The notes beneath the pieces are model-generated. The model worked only from the letters and a program-made list of their open reading frames with translations. It was not told the origin of the DNA and did no database searches. A program made the translations under genes and the position numbers. This document shows positions 1 through 7,531 of a stretch of DNA of 8,454 nt, one piece after another (position 1 is the stretch's first letter; each line of letters starts with the position of its first letter). This DNA comes from an uncultured Gemmatimonadota bacterium (GTDB lineage: Bacteria; Gemmatimonadota; Gemmatimonadetes; Gemmatimonadales; Gemmatimonadaceae). The stretch is from NCBI GenBank assembly GCA_946479015.1, contig CAMLEQ010000149.1:1-8454 (forward strand). Direction: 5' to 3'.

Positions 1-38
1 CGCGCACGCCGCCGAAGCGAATGGCCCCCGGCGCCGAG

Positions 39-149
39 GCCGAGGAGCTCGAGCGGAACCCAGCCAGAGCGCCCGAGCGGCGCCACGGCCGAGGAGCCCG
101 AGCGGAACCCAGCCAGAGCGCCCGAGCGTCGCCACGGCCGAGGAGCTCG
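39..149. repeat. 49-bp tandem repeat, about 2.3 copies
   Basis: Two full units lie at 39-87 and 88-136. They differ at only two positions (49/98 T to C and 80/129 G to T). A third unit begins at 137 and matches for 13 bases (GCCGAGGAGCTCG) before diverging. The period of 49 is not a multiple of three, so any reading frame crossing the array would give a different peptide in each copy, which argues against a conserved protein domain here. The array ends about 60 bp before the lipoprotein start at 211. The rest of positions 1-210 shows no recognisable gene; two forward frames are open, which means little at this GC content. The function of the repeat is unknown. Confidence 0.85.
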
Positions 150-210
150 TGCCCGCGCCGCGCGCGCGCTCGGTGACGCCTCACGACGAGGCGGGGTCGG
201 CTCGGGTGTC

Positions 211-1389
211 ATGAGAGACCATCGCACCTGCTCCGGCCATTGCCTGACGCGCCTCCGTCGCGCGCGCGTGGCGATCCTCGCCGCCACGGCCATCGCGTGC
301 GGGGGCGATGCCCCCTCCGCGCCGCCGCCCCCACCACCGCCTCCGCCGCCCGTCTCCGAGGTGCCTCCGCCTCCCGGAACCTCGTGCTTCGGCGATGGGG
401 AGATCTGCTCGGTGGAGCTCCCCACCTACGACGGCTCCGGGCAGGTGGTGCACCCCGATCTCGTGCTCGACGTCTCCGGCTTCGGCGGCCACCAGTACTG
501 GCTCGCGTTCACCCCCTACCCGGGAGGGAACGCGGGGTACGAGAATCCGTCGCTCGTCACCGGCGATGCACGGCCGTGGTGGGTGGTCCCCGATGGCGTC
601 GTCAATCCCATCGTCCCTCAGCCCGTCGGCGGCCACTGGTCCGATCCCGACATCGTCCTCGACGCCACGGCCGGAGTGCTCCGGTACTACTTCCGCTCCA
701 CCGTGGGCGGGCGCGACGACGTGCTCCTCATGACGAGTCCCGACGGGGTCCACTTTAGCGAGCCGCGCGCGGTGACGGGCGCGCCGGGGATCGCCATCGT
801 CTCGCCGGCCGTGGTGCGCGAGGGAGATGGGACGTGGACGATGTGGTCGGTGAACGCCGTGCACGGGGGGTGCGGCGCGACGGAGACGACCGTCGAGCGG
901 CGCACATCACCCGACGGCGAGCTGTGGTCCGAGCCGGCGGCCGTGCAGCTCGAGCAATCCGGGCGGGTGGTCTGGCACCTCGACGTGCAGTGGATCCCCA
1001 GCCGGCGCGAGTACTGGGCGGTCTACGCCGCCTACCCTGTCGGCAGCGGGTGCGCGGCCACCGATCTGTACTTCGCGCGCAGCGCCGATGGGATCAGGTG
1101 GACGACGTATCCATCGCCGCTCGTGGCGCGCGGCGACTTCGCGCCGTTCGCGAACGCCGTCTACCGCTCGACGTTCAGCTACGACGCCGAGCACGACCTC
1201 GTGCGCCTCTGGCTGAGCGGCGCGCGCTTCGATGCGAACTGGACGTGGACCGCCGCCACCGTGCGCTTCTCGCGCGCCACCCTGGAGGCGCGCGTCGGCA
1301 CCATCCGCGAGCACCTGCCGAGCGCCGAGAACGGTCCCGTGTTCTGGGATCCGCGCGGCGGAGCGGCGGGCGCGGCGAACTTCCCCTGA
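211..1389 (+). CDS. Secreted lipoprotein with probable five-bladed beta-propeller (GH43/GH32-like fold)
   Basis: This 392-residue protein starts with a basic n-region (RLRRAR), a short hydrophobic stretch (VAILAATAIA) and a candidate lipid-attached Cys30, which predicts export and lipid anchoring. A spacer of ten consecutive prolines (38-47) and a second Pro run (52-55) follow. The rest resembles bacterial and phage proteins with a glycosidase-type five-bladed propeller: HPDLVLD (81-87), YWLAFTPYP (96-104) next to YENPS (110-114), DPDIVLD (145-151), and repeated blade motifs SPDGVHFSEP (176-185), SPDGELWSEP (233-242) and SADGIRW (291-297). Asp83, Glu111 and Asp145/147 are candidate acidic active-site residues. 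Cys59, 66, 221 and 281 could form disulfides. The ATG at 211 is chosen because it precedes the signal sequence; the frame is open further upstream without a better start. A glycan hydrolase or glycan-binding role is an inference, and the substrate is unknown. Confidence 0.82.
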   Translation: MRDHRTCSGHCLTRLRRARVAILAATAIACGGDAPSAPPPPPPPPPPVSEVPPPPGTSCFGDGEICSVELPTYDGSGQVVHPDLVLDVSGFGGHQYWLAFTPYPGGNAGYENPSLVTGDARPWWVVPDGVVNPIVPQPVGGHWSDPDIVLDATAGVLRYYFRSTVGGRDDVLLMTSPDGVHFSEPRAVTGAPGIAIVSPAVVREGDGTWTMWSVNAVHGGCGATETTVERRTSPDGELWSEPAAVQLEQSGRVVWHLDVQWIPSRREYWAVYAAYPVGSGCAATDLYFARSADGIRWTTYPSPLVARGDFAPFANAVYRSTFSYDAEHDLVRLWLSGARFDANWTWTAATVRFSRATLEARVGTIREHLPSAENGPVFWDPRGGAAGAANFP

Positions 1390-1470
1390 GCGCCGCCGAT
1401 CGCGACGGGAGACCTCCCCCGGGAGAAATTTGCGGGAGGATGCAACCTTTTTCCCCCTGCTACGTACTAA

Positions 1471-1619
1471 CCCAAGGTGGGCGATGCCGACCCACCGACG
1501 CCTCCTATTGGGCAAGAGTACGGAAAAAGCCGCTGGTCCCGGTGGTATGATCTCGCACGCGTTCCCTTCCTCCTTGCGCGTGAGGTCATCTTCCAAACCC
1601 CGGGCCAGCGGCTTTTCCG
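1471..1619 (+). ncRNA. Candidate structured RNA or bidirectional terminator with anti-SD loops
   Basis: Three nested structures are visible. CCCAA (1471-1475) pairs with TTGGG (1508-1512) around a hairpin GGTGGG/CCCACC (1476-1481/1491-1496). A long stem pairs 1521-1542 with 1600-1619, with only two single-base bulges. Inside it, TGATCT/AGGTCA (1548-1553/1583-1588, one G-U) and CACGCG/CGCGTG (1556-1561/1577-1582) form an inner stem. On the plus strand the apical loop shows CCTCCTT (1569-1575), and a second CCTCCT (1501-1506) lies in the loop of the first structure; both resemble the anti-Shine-Dalgarno of 16S rRNA. The long stem carries A5/T4 tracts on its arms, so a bidirectional terminator for the two convergent operons is the simpler alternative. 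No clear promoter was found. Structure is seen in the sequence; the RNA role is an inference. Confidence 0.35.
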
Positions 1620-1668
1620 CGCGCCAAGGTACGTGCCGTTGGGCCCGTTGTCCAGAGCGGGCGCGGCT

Positions 1669-1696
1669 GGGGGGCGGTTAGGCGGGGCCGCCCCCC
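1669..1696 (-). terminator. GC hairpin after the minus-strand operon
   Basis: Positions 1669-1677 and 1688-1696 form a perfect 9-bp inverted repeat, GGGGGGCGG and CCGCCCCCC, with a 10-nt loop. On the minus strand it begins two bases after the stop of the WalJ-type gene (1699-1701). There is no T-run after it, so it is not a classical intrinsic terminator. It may act as a transcript-end stabiliser or pause, with termination further on at the long stem (1521-1619). Confidence 0.45.
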
Positions 1697-1698
1697 GA

Positions 1699-2502
1699 TC
1701 AGAACAGGCTGAGCTGCAGCTCCGTCCTGCCGGCGCCGCCGAACGCTCCCACCACGCCATCCTGCGGCGCGGCCACCACCTCGCCGCGAAAGCGCGTCCG
1801 CCCCAGCGCGGTGCGCAGCGTGCGTACCGCCAGCGCGGGATCGTTGCACGAGTCGCTGAGGTGCGCCAGCACCAGGTGCGTGAGCCCGGCGTGCGCGCGC
1901 TCCGCCGCCAGCGTCGCCGCCGCGCGGTTGCTCAGGTGCCCGTGCGATCCCGCGATCCGCTCCCGCACCGACGGCGGGTAGGGCCCCGCACGCAGCATCC
2001 CCTCGTCGTGATTGGCCTCCAGCACCAGCACATCCAGGCGCGACAGCGCCGTGCGGAGCGCCGGCGTGATGTGTCCGATGTCGTAGGCGATCCCCGCGCG
2101 GAACCCGGTCGCGCGCTCGGTGGCCACGAACGCCACCGGGTCGGCCGCATCGTGCGGCGTGGGGATGGACGTGAGGGAGATCTCGCTCAGCTCCAGCGTG
2201 GCGCCGCTCTCGAAGCGGCGCACGTCGGCCTCCGCCAGCGCGGGGAACGCCGCCACCGTCCCCGTGGTGGCATGGATGCTCCACCCCCACCGCTTCGCCG
2301 CCGCGCACGCGCCCCGCACGTGATCGGTGTGCTCGTGCGTGATCACCACCGCCTCCACCGATTCCGGGGGCACCGAGATCGCCCGCAGCCGCTCGGCGAG
2401 CACTCGCACCGGGAAGCCCGCGTCCACCAGCACGCGCGAGCCGGCGCTCTCCAGCAGCACGGCGTTCCCGCGGCTGCCGCTGCCCAGCATCCAGAGTCTC
2501 AC
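1699..2502 (-). CDS. YycJ/WalJ-family metallo-beta-lactamase-fold hydrolase
   Basis: This 267-residue soluble protein has the metallo-beta-lactamase fold and the landmarks of the YycJ/WalJ group: GSGSRGN near the N-terminus (7-13), VDAG (26-29), the metal-binding motif THEHTDH (55-61; His56, His58, Asp60, His61), His117-Asp118, Asp141 in AYDIGH, and the family stretch LEANHDEGML followed by GHLSN (161-170, 188-192). YycJ/WalJ proteins are metal-dependent nucleases, and a Bacillus member has been reported as a 5'-3' exonuclease. DNA processing is therefore the likely role, probably unrelated to the sugar genes beside it. The GTG start at 2502-2500 overlaps the TGA of the GlmU-like gene as GTGA, with GAGG at 2510-2513 (7-nt spacing) as ribosome binding site. 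The frame is open upstream, but a longer start would run deep into the neighbour and precede the conserved N-terminus. Last gene of the operon. Confidence 0.9.
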   Translation of the reverse strand: MRLWMLGSGSRGNAVLLESAGSRVLVDAGFPVRVLAERLRAISVPPESVEAVVITHEHTDHVRGACAAAKRWGWSIHATTGTVAAFPALAEADVRRFESGATLELSEISLTSIPTPHDAADPVAFVATERATGFRAGIAYDIGHITPALRTALSRLDVLVLEANHDEGMLRAGPYPPSVRERIAGSHGHLSNRAAATLAAERAHAGLTHLVLAHLSDSCNDPALAVRTLRTALGRTRFRGEVVAAPQDGVVGAFGGAGRTELQLSLF

Positions 2503-3704
2503 GCGCGAACCTCGCACGCGAGCGCGTGCGCCGCGGCGAGCTGTCGCCGCTCCGCCTCGTCCAGCGCGATCCCGCGGCGCGACATCGCGCGCTCGGCGGT
2601 CTCCAGGAACTTCTCCAGTCGGTACGTCGACAGATCGCTCCCCTCGCCCCAGGAGAAGGGCGGCACGTACTTCGGCGGCATCGTGCTCCCGTAGACGTTC
2701 GAGCCCGCGCCGATCACGCTCCCCGTCGTCAGCCGCGTGCCGATCCCCGTCTTCACGTGATCTCCGAGGAAGGAGCCGAGCTTCAGCGCGCCCGTGTCGC
2801 GCACGCCGCGCGGGGTCCAGAGCTGCACCGTGCCGTACGTGTTCTTCAGGTTGCTCGTGATCGTCCCCGCGCCCAGGTTCACCCACCGCCCCAGGTACGA
2901 GTGGCCCACGAAGCCGTCGTGCGACTTGTTCGCGTGCCCGAGCACCACCGTCTCGCTGATCTCCCCCTTCACCATGCTCGCCTCGCCGATCGAGCACCCG
3001 TGCACGCGGTCGCCGAGCACGCTCGCGCCCGGGCCGATCGCGCAGGGGCCCATGAGACGAGTGAACGCGCGCACGGATGCGCCGCGCCGCACCAGCACCG
3101 GACCGGCGGTGACGTCGAAGCACACCGCCGGTTCCACCGTGGCGCCGCGCTCCACGTACACGCCGTGCGCGCCGAGCACGATCGCCTGCTCGGGGATCGC
3201 CCGGTCGATCGTGGGGCCGATCGCGGCGATGTCATCGCGGAGCTGCGCGAGCAGATCCACGATGAAGCTCCACACCTCGTCCAGCCAGCGTCCCGGCAGC
3301 TCGACCACGCGCGCCCCCCCGGCCCCGATCGTCTCGAGCGCCGCCTCGCCACCGGCGAGCTCGGTCAGCGGCGTCGCCCGCGAGAGCCGCACGGCAGCCA
3401 CGCGGCCGTCGCACATCCAGACGTCGGCTTCCCGCTCGCTCCATCCGAGCGGCGCCACGCAGCGGGTGTTCGCCACCACCGCGCCTTTCGGCAGGTCGCC
3501 GACGGCGGCCGGCGGCGCATCGAGCTCGGAGAAGCTCGCGAGATGCGGGGAGGTGATCGTCCCCGCCGCGGTGAGGCCGAGCGCGAGCTCCCATCGGCGG
3601 CGGATGAGCTCGATCCCCGCGCGCATCTCGCCGATCGGACGCGTGAGCGCGAACGGCTCGAACGTCCGCGCGCGCGCGTCATCGTACAGGTAGAGCGGGC
3701 TCAC
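2499..3704 (-). CDS. GlmU-like sugar nucleotidyltransferase / acyltransferase family protein
   Basis: This 401-residue protein matches the GlmU-related family common in Bacteroidota (putative sugar nucleotidyltransferase, NTP_transf_4 plus left-handed beta-helix). The N-terminal signature is LYDDARARTFEPFALTRPIGEMRAGI (5-31 region), with TRP at 21-23. The C-terminal half (about 175-345) contains hexapeptide-type repeats. GHSYLG (267-272) and NLGAGTITSN (276-285) align with the acetyltransferase active-site region of GlmU, and His268 corresponds to its catalytic His. PPKYVPPFSWG (343-353) and YRLEKFLETAERAM (361-374) are typical of the family tail. The classical GlmU pyrophosphorylase loop GxGTRM is absent, so uridylyltransferase activity cannot be assumed. 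The likely role is making or modifying a nucleotide-linked amino sugar for cell wall or surface glycan. The GTG start at 3704 overlaps the manC stop as GTGA; no ribosome binding site is visible, so translational coupling is likely. Confidence 0.85.
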   Translation of the reverse strand: MSPLYLYDDARARTFEPFALTRPIGEMRAGIELIRRRWELALGLTAAGTITSPHLASFSELDAPPAAVGDLPKGAVVANTRCVAPLGWSEREADVWMCDGRVAAVRLSRATPLTELAGGEAALETIGAGGARVVELPGRWLDEVWSFIVDLLAQLRDDIAAIGPTIDRAIPEQAIVLGAHGVYVERGATVEPAVCFDVTAGPVLVRRGASVRAFTRLMGPCAIGPGASVLGDRVHGCSIGEASMVKGEISETVVLGHANKSHDGFVGHSYLGRWVNLGAGTITSNLKNTYGTVQLWTPRGVRDTGALKLGSFLGDHVKTGIGTRLTTGSVIGAGSNVYGSTMPPKYVPPFSWGEGSDLSTYRLEKFLETAERAMSRRGIALDEAERRQLAAAHALACEVRA

Positions 3705-4735
3705 GGATGGTCGCGAACGGTGGCGGGAAGGGAATCGAGCAGCGTCTTGAGGTCGGCCGCGCGGTCGATGGTGGTGACGAGCGTGAGGCCGTCGCGGCTC
3801 ACCACCACGAGGTCGGATACCCCGTACATCACCACCGTGTGCCCTTCGGCGTGCACCACGTTCCCCGCCGCGTCGAGCAGGTGCGCGTCGCCGGCCACGG
3901 CGTTCCCGTGCGCGTCGCGGTCGCGCACCCGGCGCAGCGCCGCCCACGTACCCACGTCGTCCCAGCCGAAGTCGCCGGGGAGGACGAGCACGCGCGCGCT
4001 GCGCTCCAGGACGCCGTGGTCCACGCTGATGGGCGTGGCGGCGGCGAAGAAGCCGGCGAGGTCGCCGCACGCGGCGAGCGGCAGCGCCGGGGCCACCTCC
4101 GGGGTGTGCGCCTCGATTTCCGCGAGGAAGTCGTCGGCGCGCCACACGAAGATGCCGGAGTTCCAGAGGAAGCCGTCGCGCACCATGCGCTCCGCCGTGG
4201 CGCGGTCGGGTTTCTCGGCGAATCGCGCCACGCGGCGCGCGCCGTCCACCGCTTCGGCCGGCTGGATGTAGCCGAATCCGGGATCGGGGCGGCTCGGCAC
4301 CACGCCTACCGTCACCAGGCTCTGCGCCCGCTCCGCCACCGCGGCGGCGTGCTCCAGCGTGGCGCGGAACCCCTCGGGGTCGCCGATCGCCCAGTCGGCG
4401 TGCACGCAGAGCATGGTGCCCTCGCTGCCGTCGCGGCGGCGGACCTCCGCCGCTGCCCACGCCAGAGCGGGAGCCGTCCCGGCCGCGCGTGGCTCACCGA
4501 TCACGTTCTCCGCCGGGAGCTCGGGAAGGAGCGCGCGCACCTCGGGCGCCAGCGACGCGTTCGTGATCACGAGCATTCGCTCCGGCGGCACGAGCGGCGC
4601 GAGGCGGTGCACCGTATCGGCGAGCAACGGCTCGTGGTCCACGAGCGGGAGGAGCTGCTTGGGGCGGCGCGGGGTGCTCAGCGGCCAGAAGCGGGAGCCG
4701 ACGCCGCCGGCGAGGATCACGGCCCAGCGGCTCAC
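3701..4735 (-). CDS. manC: Mannose-1-phosphate guanylyltransferase
   Basis: This cytoplasmic enzyme of 344 residues should make GDP-mannose from GTP and mannose-1-phosphate. The motifs are clear: ILAGGVGSRFWPLS (7-20) followed by RRPKQLL (23-29), the nucleotide-binding and catalytic loop; EPRAAGTAPA (81-90); HADWAIGD (112-119), holding the metal-binding Asp; GYIQP (155-159); FAEKP (172-176); WNSGIF (191-196); and GDFGWDDVGTW (254-264). The length fits the single-domain form without the phosphomannose isomerase domain found in longer ManC/AlgA proteins. A GDP-heptose or related nucleotide-sugar specificity cannot be fully excluded. The start is GTG at 4735-4733, directly before the conserved N-terminus. 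It overlaps the receiver gene's TGA as GTGA, with GGGAG at 4746-4750 (10-nt spacing). GDP-mannose feeds surface polysaccharide or protein glycosylation, which fits the next gene. Confidence 0.92.
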   Translation of the reverse strand: MSRWAVILAGGVGSRFWPLSTPRRPKQLLPLVDHEPLLADTVHRLAPLVPPERMLVITNASLAPEVRALLPELPAENVIGEPRAAGTAPALAWAAAEVRRRDGSEGTMLCVHADWAIGDPEGFRATLEHAAAVAERAQSLVTVGVVPSRPDPGFGYIQPAEAVDGARRVARFAEKPDRATAERMVRDGFLWNSGIFVWRADDFLAEIEAHTPEVAPALPLAACGDLAGFFAAATPISVDHGVLERSARVLVLPGDFGWDDVGTWAALRRVRDRDAHGNAVAGDAHLLDAAGNVVHAEGHTVVMYGVSDLVVVSRDGLTLVTTIDRAADLKTLLDSLPATVRDHP

Positions 4736-5148
4736 CGGTCGCCCGCTCCCTGCTCATCGGGTCCGATCCCCACCAGCTCCGCGGCCCGTGCGTAGAGCTT
4801 CTTCGGGCTGAACGGCTTGGTGAGAAACTCGCTCGCGCCGAGCGCCATCGCCTGTTGATGGTGCTGCTCCTGCCCCGCGGCGGTGAGAATGATGCACGGG
4901 ATGCCTGCCCAGCGCGGCTCCGCGCGCATGCGCGCGAGCACGTCGAGCCCGCTCACCTGCGGCATCATGAGGTCGAGCAGCACGAGCGCGAGCGCCGGGT
5001 CGTCCTCCATCGCCTGCAGCGCCTCGCGGCCATCGTACGCGAGCGTGACGGCGAACGGCCCCTGCTCGAGCTTCATCTTGATGATCCGGCCGATGTGTGG
5101 CTCGTCGTCGGCGACGAGCACGTGCAGCCGCTCCGGCTCCGGCGACAT
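4732..5148 (-). CDS. Stand-alone CheY-like response regulator receiver
   Basis: This 138-residue protein consists of one receiver domain. It has the acidic pocket Asp14-Asp15-Glu16 (VADDEPH), phospho-acceptor Asp59 in LLDLMMP, the switch Thr89 in IILTA, and Lys111 in FLTKPFSPKKL. No DNA-binding or enzymatic output domain follows, only about 17 residues ending in GDR. It therefore probably signals by protein contact, as CheY and other single-domain receivers do. No cognate kinase lies in this operon; the kinase at 7532 is on the other strand and its link is unproven. The ATG at 5148 starts one base after the stop of the roadblock gene and has no visible ribosome binding site, so re-initiation after that gene is likely. 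Placement with a roadblock protein and sugar-nucleotide genes suggests control of surface glycan or polarity, as an inference. Confidence 0.92.
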   Translation of the reverse strand: MSPEPERLHVLVADDEPHIGRIIKMKLEQGPFAVTLAYDGREALQAMEDDPALALVLLDLMMPQVSGLDVLARMRAEPRWAGIPCIILTAAGQEQHHQQAMALGASEFLTKPFSPKKLYARAAELVGIGPDEQGAGDR

Positions 5149-5149
5149 G

Positions 5150-5506
5150 TCAGACGAGCGCGGCGATGTTTTCGCGGTTGCGGCGAAGCTCGAACAGGAG
5201 CTGGCCGAGGTTGGCCGTGGGGCGGGCGAGCACGAGGAGGATCGCCTCGCTGGAGAGCACGGAGATCACGGCCACGCTCCCCTGCGCGTACTCGAGGATG
5301 GCGGTGGCCAACGATCCCCGGCTGTCGTGCGCGCCGTATTCGTCGGCGGCGGCGATGATGGCGGGGATGAGCGCCGCGACGCTCTCCGCGTCCACGTGCG
5401 GCGAGGTTTCACTGTCGATCAGGAGGCCGTCGCGTCCGAGGACGACGGCGGCATCGACGCCGTCGCGCTGCCGGAGCGCGCCGACGAGATCGCGGATGGT
5501 GGGCAT
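5150..5506 (-). CDS. Roadblock/LC7-domain protein
   Basis: This small cytoplasmic protein of 118 residues has the roadblock/LC7 pattern: an N-terminal helix (IRDLVGALRQRDGV, 4-17), strand and turn AAVVLGRDGLLIDS (19-32, with the characteristic GRDG), a helix over about 40-55, then paired strands SLATAILEYAQGSVAVISVLSSEAILLVLA (65-94) and a C-terminal helix (LGQLLFELRRNRENIAAL). Family members such as MglB regulate small Ras-like GTPases or act as dimeric scaffolds; no GTPase gene is present in this window, so its partner is unknown. The ATG at 5506 is chosen over a longer upstream frame because GGAG (5512-5515) lies 5 nt before it, the domain begins right there, and a longer start would precede the predicted transcription start. 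First gene of the five-gene operon. Confidence 0.87.
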   Translation of the reverse strand: MPTIRDLVGALRQRDGVDAAVVLGRDGLLIDSETSPHVDAESVAALIPAIIAAADEYGAHDSRGSLATAILEYAQGSVAVISVLSSEAILLVLARPTANLGQLLFELRRNRENIAALV

Positions 5507-5531
5507 GCGAGCTCCGTCTTCTGGTGCAGCG

Positions 5532-5560
5532 AAGCTAGACCTCGCCGACAGTGAAGTCAA
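5532..5560 (-). promoter_or_regulatory. Predicted sigma-70 promoter of the minus-strand operon
   Basis: On the minus strand, TTGACT (5560-5555) and TAGCTT (5537-5532) are separated by exactly 17 bp. The -35 is near consensus and the -10 is weaker (TAnnnT conserved). Transcription would start at about 5525, giving a leader of roughly 20 nt that includes the GGAG ribosome binding site of the roadblock gene at 5506. Confidence 0.6.
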
Positions 5561-5578
5561 GCGAAGCCAATCGCTTGA
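5557..5578. promoter_or_regulatory. Candidate operator: palindrome over both -35 boxes
   Basis: TCAAGCGA (5557-5564) and TCGCTTGA (5571-5578) form a perfect 8-bp inverted repeat with a 6-bp spacer (AGCCAA). Each arm overlaps the -35 box of one of the two divergent promoters, so a dimeric regulator bound here would block or modulate both. Part of the symmetry is expected simply because both -35 boxes contain TTGA; the CGC extension of each arm is not explained by that. Confidence 0.45.
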
Positions 5579-5603
5579 ACTCTCCCGTTCCCAACGGTAT
5601 CGT
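5575..5603 (+). promoter_or_regulatory. Predicted sigma-70 promoter of the lipoprotein-serS-kinase operon
   Basis: TTGAAC (5575-5580) and TATCGT (5598-5603) are 17 bp apart on the plus strand; each hexamer matches consensus at four or more positions. Transcription would start near 5610. That excludes the GTG at 5551 as a start for the downstream gene, and leaves about 10 nt of leader to the ATG at 5620, or about 37 nt to the ATG at 5647. Confidence 0.6.
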
Positions 5604-5619
5604 TCCCAGCCTACCACAC

Positions 5620-7528
<1,909 letters not shown>

Positions 7529-7531
7529 CCG

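Larger units (their letters stand above)
1390..1698. other. Structured convergent intergenic region
   Basis: This gap lies between the plus-strand lipoprotein and the end of the minus-strand operon. Its base composition is visibly less GC-rich than its surroundings around 1426-1520. No ORF in it has coding character, and no tRNA-like T-arm or other known RNA signature was found on either strand. A small weak hairpin (about 1414-1425, CTCC/GGAG) sits just after the lipoprotein stop without a clear T-run. The rest holds the separately listed folded element and the GC hairpin next to the minus-strand stop. Confidence 0.6.

Noticed and set aside
1521..1619. Small non-autonomous transposon bounded by the 20-22 bp inverted repeats
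   Set aside because: No target-site duplication is visible at the outer ends and no second copy lies in the window. Without the genome, a terminator or RNA is the simpler reading.
1390..1698. tRNA or signal recognition particle RNA in the intergenic region
   Set aside because: No T-arm consensus, acceptor pairing or the conserved SRP GGAAG/GNAR loop arrangement could be found on either strand.
1477..2694. 405-codon plus-strand frame across the intergenic region and the WalJ-type gene
   Set aside because: It has low-complexity Arg/Ala/His composition, crosses the folded intergenic element and opposes a gene with clear catalytic motifs.
2503..3123. Upstream extension of the WalJ-type frame
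   Set aside because: The YycJ-type N-terminus (GSGSRGN) starts a few residues after the GTG at 2502, which also has a well-placed GAGG. The extra part overlaps the GlmU-like gene.
3705..4460. Upstream extension of the GlmU-like frame inside manC
   Set aside because: The extension is Arg/Gly-rich and lies in another frame of manC. The conserved family N-terminus begins right after the GTG at 3704.
5551..5619. GTG at 5551 as start of the small lipoprotein
   Set aside because: It lies upstream of the predicted plus-strand promoter (-35 at 5575) and would put 23 non-signal residues before the signal peptide.
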